43,773 bases of DNA from Halopseudomonas xinjiangensis (GTDB lineage: Bacteria > Pseudomonadota > Gammaproteobacteria > Pseudomonadales > Pseudomonadaceae). The DNA lies in NCBI GenBank assembly GCA_011050525.1, contig DRFO01000011.1, positions 1 to 43,773 of the forward strand, written 5' to 3'. The translations under genes and the position numbers were made by a program. Positions within the stretch are counted from its first letter, which is position 1, and every line of letters starts with the position of its first letter. Positions 1 through 6,995 of this stretch are shown piece after piece. The notes under the pieces were generated by a model. That model was not told the origin of the DNA. It ran no database searches and saw only the letters and a list, made by a program, of their open reading frames with translations.

Positions 1-1
1 C

Positions 2-103
2 GACCGAAACCAGTTCCTCAACGATCAGAATCGCGAATTACTGCAGGAAAAAGCTGTCCTCCAGGGTCAGTTGAAACAACTACAAACAAGCCTGGCTAAA
101 TAG
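2..103 (+). CDS. C-terminal end of a coiled-coil protein (partial)
   Basis: The reading frame is open from the window edge and stops with TAG at 101-103. It gives about 33 residues rich in Gln, Leu, Lys and Glu (for example ELLQEKAVLQGQLKQLQ), a clear heptad-type coiled coil. It lies in the same direction as the conjugation genes that follow, so it may be another transfer gene, for instance a TrbJ/VirB5-like or pilus-assembly protein, but that is inference from position only. The N-terminus is outside the window, so the family cannot be named. Confidence 0.5.
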   Translation, partial: DRNQFLNDQNRELLQEKAVLQGQLKQLQTSLAK

Positions 104-172
104 CCCGCTATTGTCTCGGCCTGATCATCCCTGAGAGTTGCGAGTGATGCCAATCGCGCAAGGAGTAGTTAG

Positions 173-556
173 ATGTCTACCGTGATCTTTGGCAGGCTGC
201 GAGCTGCGGCAAAACGCATTCAGCATGATGCGCTGACGGTTATTTTGTGGCGCGAGACCCGAATACCCCCCATAGTCGTTCGGCTGCTCGCAATCGCAGC
301 GTACGCCATGAGTCCAATTGATCTCATTCCGGACTTCATGCCGATCCTGGGCTATCTTGACGACATTATCTTGGTCCCGCTGGGCATCGTCCTTGTCATC
401 AAGCTGACGCCATCGAATGTGATAGAAGCAAGTCGCTCGAAAGCAGCTAAAGTGGCAATCAAGCCGATCAGCCACGTTGCGGCCGCAGTCGTTATTGGCA
501 CATGGCTTTTATGTGCCACGGCTTTTGGCTACTGGGTGTGGGAATACAGCAGGTAA
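173..556 (+). CDS. YkvA-family (DUF1232) small membrane protein
   Basis: A protein of 127 residues with the hallmark of the DUF1232/YkvA family around residues 40-75: AYAMSPIDLIPDFMPILGYL followed by a DD and a hydrophobic stretch. A second hydrophobic segment (residues about 100-120) suggests two membrane spans. The start has a good ribosome site (AAGGAG at 161-166). The family is widespread and of unknown biochemical function. The gene sits between a coiled-coil protein and a VirB9-like fragment, which is an odd place for it, so it may be a passenger in the transfer operon or an insertion that split it. Confidence 0.85.
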   Translation: MSTVIFGRLRAAAKRIQHDALTVILWRETRIPPIVVRLLAIAAYAMSPIDLIPDFMPILGYLDDIILVPLGIVLVIKLTPSNVIEASRSKAAKVAIKPISHVAAAVVIGTWLLCATAFGYWVWEYSR

Positions 557-612
557 CGCATCGTCTGCACGTGATGAAATAGTTAATTTAAGGCTTGTAA
601 AACAGATGGTTA

Positions 613-1038
613 ATGCGCTTTTTGGAGGATTTCGTCAGAATCGTTGCCGACCCTCAGCTACAGCAGCAGTTGGTCGAGCTCAAGCGTCAGGCGGACGACG
701 ACAAACGTAAAGCGGTCATGGAAGCACTGCGTCGTTTCCGCTACCACGTGTACACCCGCTACAACTGGGACCAGGGCAAGGGCTTTGCCGCTCAGGGGCT
801 GGTGTCGGACGTGTATGACGATGGTCGGTTTACCTACATCCGCCTGCATCAACCCAACCGAGGTCTGATGTCGGTTGAAACCGAGGTGGGCGAGAAGACC
901 GCCATCGTGCCCACTAAATACGACGATACCTATGGTATGTACGTGGTGTCGGGCATTTATCCGAGCTTCACGCTGCGAGTGGATGATGCCCGGATCAATA
1001 TCGCGCGTGCAGACAGCACCACCCATGGCGAATTCTAG
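613..1038 (+). pseudogene. VirB9/TrbG-like C-terminal domain, probably 5'-truncated
   Basis: The 141-residue product contains the VirB9/TrbG C-terminal beta domain: YNW near residue 50, then VYDDGRFTYIRL and a TLRVDD strand near the end. In conjugative type IV secretion this domain forms the outer-membrane core complex with VirB7 and VirB10. Full VirB9 proteins are about 250-300 residues with a signal peptide. Here there is none, an in-frame stop lies at 598-600, and no convincing ribosome site precedes the ATG at 613. Translation may start fortuitously, or this may be a naturally short variant. The stop is 8 bp before virB10, as in an intact operon. I infer loss of the first half, possibly when the DUF1232 gene arrived. 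Confidence 0.65.
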
Positions 1039-1046
1039 GAGGCGTC

Positions 1047-2444
1047 ATGGCTGAAGAAGCGGCACCACGCATTGAGGAAAAACCGGCCATTTACAAAAAA
1101 AAGCTGCAGGTCTGGCTGATGGTTGCCTTTGGCTCGGTGATGGCCCTGTTACTGATCCTGACGCTGATCAACATCTTCTCAAAGCTCAATGGCAGCAAGC
1201 CTCGCCCTCCGGAGATCGCCAGAGAACAGCGCAGCGCGCCGACCATCGATCGCCAGGATCAGTTCGATCAGCTGGTCAGCAATCGTCGACCGCGGGTGAC
1301 GCCGATGGAGGCGATCGAAGTTGAGGGGATGACTGCGGCGACAGCGCCCTCAGCGAACGGAAAAGGCACGAAGAGCGAGGAGGCTCCTGCGGCTCCGCAG
1401 CTTTCGCAGGAAGAAAAGGCGCTGGCTCAATGGCAAGCTCGCGAGCGGCTTCGCGCTTTGAATAGCGCCCAAGCCGGCTGGGAGCTAGAGGGTTCGTCAG
1501 GGTCTAAAAAAGAGCAACCTGCAGAAGGCCGTCCCACGGTCGCTGCCGCCAGCTCAAGCCGTCCAGCGCGCCCCGGCCCGAACGATATGATGAGTCAGCT
1601 CGATGCGTTGAATCGCCCGCTTTCAGAAACTGGCAGTCTGGAAGAGCGACGCGCCGAAGTGCGCAAGCGAATCGAAGAAGCCCAGCGGTTGCGCGGAACG
1701 TTGGCCACCCAGGGGGCCAGTGGCCTTCCCAATGCGGCAGGACGCACTGCCGCAACACCTGAGCAGCAAGAGCTCAAAACCATCAAGACCAGCTTTCATC
1801 AGGCCCCTGAGAACGTCGCAGGTTACAGCAAGGAAAACCGCTACAACGCTGACATCGCTGGCAAGATCAAGATGCCCCCTGGCACAGAAATTCCGACCAC
1901 GCTGATGCGAAAGGCCATCTCCGATTATACCGGTGGTTCGCTGAAAGCCATCGTTAGTCACGATGTGTACGACGTCAGTCGCGAGTTCGTACTGATTCCA
2001 AAAGGAACCGAGGTCAATATCGGCATCGTCCGGACCCGAAACGTCAACGAGGCCATTTCCAGCCGGGTCGCGTTTATCGTCAAGGACGCCGTTCTACCGG
2101 ATACTCGCGTTATCGACTTCTCTACCGCCTCGGCAGTCGATCGTGAAGGGGTGGGGGCTATTGAGGATCAGGTTGACCACCACTTCATGGCCCAATTTTT
2201 TGGGGTGGCGGCCTATGCCTTGGTCAGTAACGAGTCCAGCTACGCCGGCACCGGCCTGGAGCAGGGCAGCTATACCGGCGATGTCAGCGCCGGGCTTCGC
2301 AGTGAGCTGTCTCCGCTTGCTCAGAAATATCTCAACATCGTCCCGACCAGCACCATCCGTCCTGGCCAGAGCTTTCGCGTCATCGTGGAAGAAGAAATGT
2401 ACATCGAACCCTGGAGTCACCTGTATGCGCAGTACATGGAATAG
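1047..2444 (+). CDS. VirB10/TrbI-family type IV secretion core protein
   Basis: 465 residues. A short cytoplasmic N-terminus is followed by one membrane span (about residues 24-45, VWLMVAFGSVMALLLILTLI), then a long Pro/Ala/Gln/Glu-rich low-complexity periplasmic linker to about residue 240, then the TrbI/VirB10 C-terminal beta barrel domain (from about residue 265) with the typical ending in which a GQSFRVIVEEE strand precedes the last residues. The family spans both membranes and forms the outer-membrane channel cap with VirB7 and VirB9. The start has a strong site (TAGGAGGCGTC before ATG at 1047). The next gene starts inside its 3' end (2425), implying translational coupling. Length fits the family. 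Confidence 0.9.
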   Translation: MAEEAAPRIEEKPAIYKKKLQVWLMVAFGSVMALLLILTLINIFSKLNGSKPRPPEIAREQRSAPTIDRQDQFDQLVSNRRPRVTPMEAIEVEGMTAATAPSANGKGTKSEEAPAAPQLSQEEKALAQWQARERLRALNSAQAGWELEGSSGSKKEQPAEGRPTVAAASSSRPARPGPNDMMSQLDALNRPLSETGSLEERRAEVRKRIEEAQRLRGTLATQGASGLPNAAGRTAATPEQQELKTIKTSFHQAPENVAGYSKENRYNADIAGKIKMPPGTEIPTTLMRKAISDYTGGSLKAIVSHDVYDVSREFVLIPKGTEVNIGIVRTRNVNEAISSRVAFIVKDAVLPDTRVIDFSTASAVDREGVGAIEDQVDHHFMAQFFGVAAYALVSNESSYAGTGLEQGSYTGDVSAGLRSELSPLAQKYLNIVPTSTIRPGQSFRVIVEEEMYIEPWSHLYAQYME

Positions 2445-2793
2445 TGTGTTCTTCATCCTGTCTTGCGCCGCCTCGGGCGCCTGGGCTAGCGAACCCACTC
2501 GAATTGAGATCGATCCGCTGTCGCTATATGCGCGGACGGTATACCCGGAGAGCGTCACAACGATTGGCGGGGCTGCCCGCTATTTGCTTGAGCCCACCGG
2601 CTACACGCTAGCGATCGAGCATCCCGCGCCGGCGGATGCCCGGACCATCGGTAACCGCGCGATTCCGCCGATCGCCAAATTGCACCGGACCATGCCCATT
2701 ATCGATGCGCTTCAGATTCTCATTGGCACTGAAAAATGGATCGTAGTCGACCGGCATAACAAACTCATTTCGTTCTCGGAAAAGAGGTCATGA
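2425..2793 (+). CDS. Exported PilL-N/TcpQ-like protein of the transfer apparatus
   Basis: I place the start at ATG 2425, inside the end of the VirB10 gene, because it gives a signal peptide (NSVFFILSCAASGAWAS) directly ahead of a mature domain. A longer open frame upstream overlaps VirB10 and is unlikely. The mature part has the features of the PilL N-terminal/secretin-N type domain found in integrative and conjugative elements: TIGGAARYLLEPTGYTL near residue 50 and IDALQILIGTEKW near residue 95. Such domains are thought to act in the periplasm at the secretin or pilus ring. The stop overlaps the next start (ATGA at 2790). Family assignment is by motif memory and is moderate. Confidence 0.6.
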   Translation: MRSTWNSVFFILSCAASGAWASEPTRIEIDPLSLYARTVYPESVTTIGGAARYLLEPTGYTLAIEHPAPADARTIGNRAIPPIAKLHRTMPIIDALQILIGTEKWIVVDRHNKLISFSEKRS

Positions 2794-2984
2794 CCATGCA
2801 CGCTACGCTGATTCTGCTGGCCTTAACCCTCGCCTTGAGCGGCTGTCAGTCCACCAAAGTCGTGGGTACCGGTGACTTCTTTACGCTGAGCAGCCGTAAC
2901 GTGGTGTACCGCGATCTAACCCGTCCGGTGGGTGTGGACAACGAACCGGAAACCGCTCGCTATGCCGTTCTGCCTGCGCATTAA
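2790..2984 (+). CDS. VirB7-like small outer-membrane lipoprotein
   Basis: 64 residues with a lipobox (LALSGC, Cys at about residue 19) directly after a hydrophobic signal, then a short tail. Its size, lipobox and position beside VirB9 and VirB10 genes match VirB7-type lipoproteins that anchor the outer-membrane core complex. Sequence alone cannot prove this because VirB7 proteins are poorly conserved. Its ATG overlaps the previous stop by 4 bp and its 3' end overlaps the next gene by 23 bp, so the four genes are tightly coupled. Confidence 0.65.
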   Translation: MTMHATLILLALTLALSGCQSTKVVGTGDFFTLSSRNVVYRDLTRPVGVDNEPETARYAVLPAH

Positions 2985-3693
2985 CGCGGCGCTGCTGGCT
3001 CTGGCCTTTAGTGGTCCGGGCTGGTCAGTTGCGGTCACTGAAGCGCCGGATACCGAGTCGCTGTATGAGCACCTGTATCCGGATGCGTCGCTGACACCGG
3101 AGCGGACCCCTGCATCGAGCTCAAGCGGCCGTGACACCGCTCGCTGGCCAGGCTTTGCCGCAGAGCGCCGACGTACGCGTTGGTCGGACGAGCAGATCGA
3201 GGCGATGCGCCGCGCATTCAAGCCACCATCGGCGCGGCGAGACGCTGAGCCAGACGACTCGCATCTTTCCCTGGCGTCTCCAACCGTGCCGGGCCCGCCC
3301 GAGGCGGTGCCCTATGCCAGCTTGGTGGAGAAATATGCATCCCGGTACGGACTGGATCCGCTATTGATCCACCAGGTCATCCTGGCCGAGTCGCAGTATG
3401 ATCCGTGGGCGATCAGTCCGAAGGGCGCGAAAGGGCTGATGCAGCTCATGGATGAGGTGTCCGAGACGTTCAACATCGACCCGTTTGATCCTGAATCGAA
3501 CATTCAGGTGGGTACCCGTTACCTTGCACAGATGCTGGCTCGCTTTGAGTCGGTGGAGCTGGCACTGGCCGCCTATAACGCCGGGCCTGGAGCAGTAGAG
3601 AAATACCAGGGCATTCCCCCGTTTGCGGAGACGCAAAATTATATCAGCCGAATCCAGGGCGGTTTGGTGCAAAGGGAGGCAGGGTATCCATGA
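2962..3693 (+). CDS. Lytic transglycosylase (VirB1-like)
   Basis: Start chosen at ATG 2962, which gives a signal peptide (residues 1-24, INAALLALAFSGPGWSVA) and 243 residues. After a Ser/Arg-rich linker, the SLT domain occupies about residues 115-235: the catalytic Glu is in ILAESQYDP, followed by SPKGAKGLMQLM and ALAAYNAGPGAVEKY, the standard motifs of soluble lytic transglycosylases. The role is local cleavage of peptidoglycan so the conjugation channel can cross the wall. It overlaps the lipoprotein gene upstream and the small exported gene downstream (ATGA at 3690), so it belongs to the same transfer operon. Confidence 0.9.
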   Translation: MPFCLRINAALLALAFSGPGWSVAVTEAPDTESLYEHLYPDASLTPERTPASSSSGRDTARWPGFAAERRRTRWSDEQIEAMRRAFKPPSARRDAEPDDSHLSLASPTVPGPPEAVPYASLVEKYASRYGLDPLLIHQVILAESQYDPWAISPKGAKGLMQLMDEVSETFNIDPFDPESNIQVGTRYLAQMLARFESVELALAAYNAGPGAVEKYQGIPPFAETQNYISRIQGGLVQREAGYP

Positions 3694-4001
3694 AACGTAT
3701 GGCCCTGGTATCGCTGATCAGCCTTTGCTCAGCTGCGGCTGCAGACGAGTTCGATTTCGACTGGAACAACAAGAATGATATGCGCGGAGCCTGGCTGATG
3801 TGCGCAACCACAGGTTTCACCCAGGGCGAATGCCCCAAGGTGTTTGAACGTTGCTGGCAACCCCCAATGATCTACCGCAAACGCCATAAGATTCGCACCT
3901 ACTGCACTGGCACGCCGCAGTTCAGCATGAATGAGGCGGACTCGGAGCGCGTACGGCAGGAAGCATTCAGACGGGCTCAAGACGAGGCAGGCGATCGGTA
4001 A
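3690..4001 (+). CDS. Small exported protein of the transfer operon, unknown function
   Basis: 103 residues with a short signal peptide (cleavage likely after AAA near residue 18). The mature part begins acidic and aromatic, then has four cysteines (in LMCAT, GECP, ERCW and TYCTG) that could form two disulfides in the periplasm. The C-terminus is charged and helical. It overlaps the transglycosylase stop by 4 bp. I do not recognise a family. Position suggests a periplasmic accessory of the conjugation machine. Confidence 0.7.
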   Translation: MKRMALVSLISLCSAAAADEFDFDWNNKNDMRGAWLMCATTGFTQGECPKVFERCWQPPMIYRKRHKIRTYCTGTPQFSMNEADSERVRQEAFRRAQDEAGDR

Positions 4002-4020
4002 ACGAGCAGGCGAGGGCGGC

Positions 4021-4302
4021 ATGCGTTTAGCATTTTTGAAACAACTATTTGAAGGTGGTCTTTTGGCGCAAGCAGAAATTAATACGGCGCCAGAGGACGG
4101 GCGCTGGCAGTTACGGGTGATCAAGCAGGGCGGAGAAGCTCTGGAGGTCACGTTGGCGGCTAAGATGGGCCAAGTGAAGAGCTATAACCGGCTCAATGCC
4201 GCCATGATGGATGCGTATCGTATTGGCTTTCGGGCAGTTACGGTGCGGCTGCCGCACGATTACCAGCGTAGCGACGGGCCGCGGGAAGGACCGGTGAGAT
4301 AA
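4021..4302 (+). CDS. Small cytoplasmic protein, paralog of the gene at 4394
   Basis: 93 residues from ATG 4021, preceded by CGAGGGCGGC. The protein aligns with the 80-residue product of the gene at 4394: KQLFEGGLLAQAEI against RKLFEFGALKAAIV near the start, a central DG.W strand, and YNRLNAAMMDAYRIGF against YKSLEAAAADARRVGF near the end, followed by VTVRLP against VRVQLA. No export signal. The two lie directly upstream of repA. I recall similar small proteins beside plasmid replication genes, sometimes called RepB, but I cannot confirm the name or a DNA-binding role. A longer in-frame ORF beginning at 3931 is less likely because it overlaps the previous gene. Confidence 0.65.
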   Translation: MRLAFLKQLFEGGLLAQAEINTAPEDGRWQLRVIKQGGEALEVTLAAKMGQVKSYNRLNAAMMDAYRIGFRAVTVRLPHDYQRSDGPREGPVR

Positions 4303-4320
4303 ACCGGTTTGGCAAAACGC

Positions 4321-4348
4321 TGAACATAAATTTGCTTTTTCATGTTCA
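4321..4348. promoter_or_regulatory. Inverted repeat between the two paralogous small genes
   Basis: TGAACAT (4321-4327) and ATGTTCA (4342-4348) are perfect inverted 7-bp arms with a 14-bp AT-rich centre. The arm centres are 21 bp apart, about two helical turns, as expected for an operator bound by a dimer. It is followed by TATATA-like sequence and lies 45 bp upstream of the gene at 4394, so it could regulate that gene and repA beyond it. The regulator is unknown; one of the adjacent small proteins is a reasonable guess. Confidence 0.45.
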
Positions 4349-4393
4349 CATATATAGCCTGCAAAACGGTTCATTCTCAAATACGAGGGCGAC

Positions 4394-4636
4394 ATGTCCG
4401 TGGATCTTTCAGCAATGCGCAAGTTATTCGAGTTCGGAGCTCTGAAGGCGGCTATCGTCGCCCCGGCTCCGATGGAGGACGGTGCATGGATGATCATGGT
4501 GGAGCGTGCAGACGGTCAGCGCGATCCCATGACTATTGCCAGGTCCAGTCGCATCAAGGGCTACAAGTCTCTTGAAGCCGCTGCGGCTGACGCCCGTCGT
4601 GTTGGATTTGGAGAAGTGAGGGTGCAGTTAGCGTAA
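4394..4636 (+). CDS. Small cytoplasmic protein upstream of repA (RepB-like?)
   Basis: 80 residues starting at ATG 4394 with CGAGGGCGAC in front, almost the same start context as its paralog at 4021. It has an N-terminal helix (MRKLFEFGALKAA), a central segment (GAWMIMVERADG) and a C-terminal helix-strand (LEAAAADARRVGFGEVRVQLA). It is the last gene before the repA control region, and the hairpin at 4653-4685 follows. Position suggests a role in replication control or plasmid maintenance, but no recognised catalytic or DNA-binding motif is visible. Confidence 0.7.
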   Translation: MSVDLSAMRKLFEFGALKAAIVAPAPMEDGAWMIMVERADGQRDPMTIARSSRIKGYKSLEAAAADARRVGFGEVRVQLA

Positions 4637-4652
4637 ACGTATATGCCAGAAA

Positions 4653-4685
4653 CTAGAAAGCCCGGCTGGTAACCGGGCTTTCTAG
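4653..4685 (-). terminator. Perfect 13-bp hairpin, probable terminator of the antisense RNA
   Basis: CTAGAAAGCCCGG (4653-4665) and its exact complement (4673-4685) flank a 7-nt loop. On the minus strand the hairpin is followed by TTTCT, so it can end a transcript running leftwards from the promoter at 4746-4774. On the plus strand what follows is A-rich, so read-through into repA is plausible. Confidence 0.6.
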
Positions 4686-4739
4686 AAAATATAAACAGGC
4701 TTCTGATCTTGGCGGACGGGGCCTGTTCCAACACACAGT
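4653..4739 (-). ncRNA. Putative antisense copy-control RNA of repA
   Basis: A promoter of exact 17-bp spacing on the minus strand (TTGCAC at 4774-4769, CATAAT at 4751-4746) should start RNA near 4739, and a perfect hairpin ends at 4653, giving about 87 nt. This RNA would be complementary to the repA leader, including a stem (4694-4700 with 4721-4727) whose loop contains TTGGCGG. A UUGGCG loop is the known target-loop motif in IncFII, IncB, IncI and IncL/M plasmids, where antisense RNA blocks leader-peptide translation and so RepA synthesis. The layout here matches that scheme. I did not find an obvious pseudoknot partner for the loop. Not folded computationally. Confidence 0.6.
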
Positions 4740-4745
4740 GAGTCG

Positions 4746-4774
4746 ATTATGGCTGGCATTGCGGGTTTGTGCAA
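4746..4774 (-). promoter_or_regulatory. Promoter for the antisense RNA
   Basis: Minus-strand TTGCAC (4774-4769), 17-bp spacer, CATAAT (4751-4746). Both hexamers are close to the sigma-70 consensus and the spacing is ideal. It overlaps the start of the leader-peptide ORF on the other strand. Confidence 0.6.
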
Positions 4775-4841
4775 CCCCAAGAAAGTCACCCAATCGTCTC
4801 GCTATTATCATGGCGCGACAGGATGGTGGCGGTTTCAATAA
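4749..4841 (+). CDS. Leader peptide of repA (30 codons)
   Basis: ATG 4749 to TAA 4839-4841 encodes 30 residues ending GWWRFQ, with GTGAG a few bases upstream as a ribosome site. Its 3' end overlaps the probable repA start at 4823 in another frame, the usual arrangement in antisense-controlled replicons: translation of the leader opens the structure and lets ribosomes reinitiate at repA. The ribosome site lies right at the 5' edge of the antisense RNA. No homology evidence, so the call rests on layout. Confidence 0.5.
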   Translation: MAGIAGLCNPKKVTQSSRYYHGATGWWRFQ

Positions 4842-5644
4842 CAAGAGCATATGTTCCGCGGGCGAATCAGGGCGGAAACTATTGCGGACACAACCCGGAC
4901 TCCCCTCGGCTGGAGCTGGTTGCCCCGACGACGCTTAAAACGCGTCCGAAGATTCTGTCCCTGCTCCAAAAGCGGATTCAGCAGTACTACGGCTCACCGA
5001 CGCGCCTACCGTCACTGCGCTCAGCTAACCGCAGCAAGCAAGGCCGACAGCAACGTAGCGAGCGCCGTGAAGCCTGCCTTCTACTTCTAACTGCCATTCT
5101 CGAATTCACCGATCTGTCTTCTCTACGCTGCGGCGTGCCGACCGCGGATGGTTTCGTATCGCTCACTTTGAATTACCTGGTGCAGTTCACCGGCCTGCAT
5201 CCGAGGCGTGCCGAGCGCGCCCTGGCCGATCTCAAGCGGGCTAATCTGTTAACTGTTGCCCAGCCTCGGCAGTTGCTAGAGGACGGCAGTTGGCGAGGCC
5301 TCGCCGCGGTCAAGGCAGTTAATAAACTGCTGTTCACCGCGTTTGGTTTGGGTCGCCGGCTGCAGCACGAGCGAGATCGAGCGACCAAGCGCCTGGTCAG
5401 GAAGACCCGAACGCGGGGAACCCTCACCACCTGGGCGCGTAATGCCCTGGTATTGAATACCCTATTCACTCAGCCAGGCCGGAGCTATACCCGGCAGCAA
5501 CGGGCCCATCCACAGATGGGAGAAGACCTGGCACGAAGGCGACTTGATATGCTCCTCGCGCTAAGACAGGAGTATCCCAGCTGGAGCGCCGAGCAAATCA
5601 ACCAGGAAGTCGACCGACTCGTCACCAGCCAGGTGCAAGCCTAA
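4823..5644 (+). CDS. repA: Plasmid replication initiator RepA
   Basis: About 273 residues from ATG 4823; the frame is open upstream to GTG 4769, but that part is read through the leader-peptide ORF and looks non-coding. The core matches a RepA family of Gram-negative plasmids: CGVPTADGFVSLTLNYL, RRAERALADLKRANLLTV, QPRQLLEDGSWRGLAAVKAV, then a highly basic region, the features of a winged-helix initiator. RepA binds the plasmid origin and recruits host replication proteins. The start has no good ribosome site of its own, consistent with coupling to the leader peptide (overlap 4823-4841). The start is therefore uncertain but the family call is firm. Confidence 0.85.
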   Translation: MVAVSITRAYVPRANQGGNYCGHNPDSPRLELVAPTTLKTRPKILSLLQKRIQQYYGSPTRLPSLRSANRSKQGRQQRSERREACLLLLTAILEFTDLSSLRCGVPTADGFVSLTLNYLVQFTGLHPRRAERALADLKRANLLTVAQPRQLLEDGSWRGLAAVKAVNKLLFTAFGLGRRLQHERDRATKRLVRKTRTRGTLTTWARNALVLNTLFTQPGRSYTRQQRAHPQMGEDLARRRLDMLLALRQEYPSWSAEQINQEVDRLVTSQVQA

Positions 5645-6203
5645 GCTAGCTGCGTCTTCTTTTCTGGTTTTGTCCTTTTCTGCTGGCATCCGAAGCGGTT
5701 TCCTCGGCTATTAACCCATCAATCCGCTATTACCCTACCCAATAGCAGGCTGTGCCCAGCTTCAGACCATGAGAGAAAGGAACAGTATTAGTTAAGTGTC
5801 GGTAACCAAGAAAATAAGTGTCGGTCATTAATCAGTAGGTAAAACCATCAGAAGGGCTTTGCTGCTATGCAGCAGAAATGCCTCGCGCCGATTTCGCGCC
5901 TACGGCGCTGCGCGAGAACACACGAGTCAGCCAAACCAGTCAGCACAAAACAACCAACGCTGGCAGCCTTCCGGTCGATGCACGCCGAATAACTCATCTT
6001 TCCTCCTAAACGTTCTGCAACGGCGTTTCTCTCCCTCACGCTGCTCCCTTCGGGAACCCCTGTTAGTTAGGGAGGGGGTCGGTCCAACTCCCTGCAACCT
6101 GAACAGGATCACAAACAGGCTCACCGCGTTGCTTCTGATGTGAAGCATGCCCATAACGCTTGGGTACTGGCTGAGATAATGTATGGACCACGAGGGAAGA
6201 AAT
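5645..6203. other. Gene-free gap after repA, candidate replication origin
   Basis: No convincing gene in about 560 bp. It contains a T-rich stretch just after repA, related CGGCTATTAACCC and CCGCTATTACCCT segments near 5707 and 5731, a pair of 11-bp direct repeats 22 bp apart (5793-5825), a GCTGC/GCAGC hairpin (5861-5873), a CTCGCGC/GCGCGAG inverted repeat (5882-5916) and CTCCCT/AGGGAG arms near 6030-6076. In antisense-controlled plasmids the origin lies downstream of repA, so this is where I would look for it. No clear DnaA box was seen. Confidence 0.35.
5793..5825 (+). repeat. Two 11-bp direct repeats (TAAGTGTCGGT), 22 bp apart
   Basis: TAAGTGTCGGT occurs exactly at 5793-5803 and 5815-5825. 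The two-turn spacing suits iterons bound by RepA. Closely spaced repeats beginning with TGTCGGT also resemble multiple terminal repeats of IS21-family elements, so a leftover IS end is the main alternative. Confidence 0.45.
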
Positions 6204-6293
6204 ATGCACGGAATGCACTACGTGATGGTGTTAGCACCACTAATGCTGAGTTTGGCAGCAGCGCTGTATTATTTAGCGGTCAAACCTGATTAG
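6204..6293 (+). CDS. Tiny single-span membrane protein (29 residues)
   Basis: ATG 6204 to TAG 6291-6293, with a strong ribosome site (GAGGGAAG, 6-7 bp upstream). The product is a Met/His-rich N-terminus (MHGMH) and one membrane span ending in a positively charged tail. It is too short for family assignment. The good ribosome site is the main reason to believe it. Confidence 0.4.
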   Translation: MHGMHYVMVLAPLMLSLAAALYYLAVKPD

Positions 6294-6403
6294 CAGCGAC
6301 TTTATAGTCGTGACCAGCCAAGCTGGGCTGTATGGTTGGGTGTCGCCGCGGCAAATTACCAGTACCTGCTTCTATTTGGCCCGAATTTCATTCGGGCGCT
6401 TAG

Positions 6404-6529
6404 ATGGTCTGGCTGCTGGCGGTTGCAGCCCTTTTCGTATCTGTATACCTAAAAGCTCGTTTAGATCTCAACAAGTATGCAGTGTTCGCGGGTGTGATCG
6501 TCTTCAGGACTAGCTCTGGTTCAGCTTGA
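6404..6529 (+). CDS. Possible small membrane protein (41 residues)
   Basis: ATG 6404 to TGA 6527-6529 encodes an N-terminal hydrophobic span (MVWLLAVAALFVSVYL) and a basic stretch. There is no clear ribosome site and its end overlaps the 3' end of the RES toxin gene on the other strand. A GCCCGAA/TTCGGGC hairpin lies just upstream (6379-6397). Weakly supported. Confidence 0.2.
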   Translation: MVWLLAVAALFVSVYLKARLDLNKYAVFAGVIVFRTSSGSA

Positions 6530-6995
6530 ACATCCGCTCGTCATACCTAAAATTTTGTATATCTAGGACTTCGATACTCCCCACGGCTGGGTGAGCCGGG
6601 TTAATTACCACATTTCTCTCGAGCGGGAGCACTACTGATGGGACGATCAATCCCATTTGCTTACCATCTCGGAGCCATTGCGATCCAAAGTCTACGCTTG
6701 GCTTGTCGGAAGGCAGCGAGTCCCAACCTTCTGGAAGATCACCTGGTCTCGGTTCGAGGTATAATTCCGGATCGTCCGGCAGACTGAAGCGAGTTATCGT
6801 CATGGGAATCTGTGGGCGCCCCGCCTGGTGCACGAAGGTCTCCAGGCAGCAGATCGCTGCGCTCAGTCCCATGTACACTGCCGGCAACTCGGTCTCATTC
6901 CAGCGGCCGCCTTCCAACGCAGCTCCAATCCCAGATAAATCCTTAGCACGCCTGGCTTTGCTGATACGCCAAGCAATCAAGCCGCATTTCCCCAT
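6510..6995 (-). CDS. RES-domain toxin
   Basis: 161 residues. RES family motifs are visible: the Arg of AWRISKARRAKDLSGIGAA near residue 9, GGRWNE near residue 30, a YMGLSAAICCLETFVH helix, and a Ser/Trp region near residue 105 (FGSQWLRDG) before VVINPAHP. Members of this family (for example MbcT, RES_Pp) degrade NAD+. Its start lies 19 bp inside the 3' end of the upstream Xre antitoxin gene, as usual for these operons. The length fits the family. It likely stabilises the plasmid. Confidence 0.9.
   Translation of the reverse strand: MGKCGLIAWRISKARRAKDLSGIGAALEGGRWNETELPAVYMGLSAAICCLETFVHQAGRPQIPMTITRFSLPDDPELYLEPRPGDLPEGWDSLPSDKPSVDFGSQWLRDGKQMGLIVPSVVLPLERNVVINPAHPAVGSIEVLDIQNFRYDERMFKLNQS

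Noticed and set aside
2143..2424. Upstream extension of the PilL-N-like gene
   Set aside because: It overlaps VirB10 in another frame; the signal peptide begins only at 2425.
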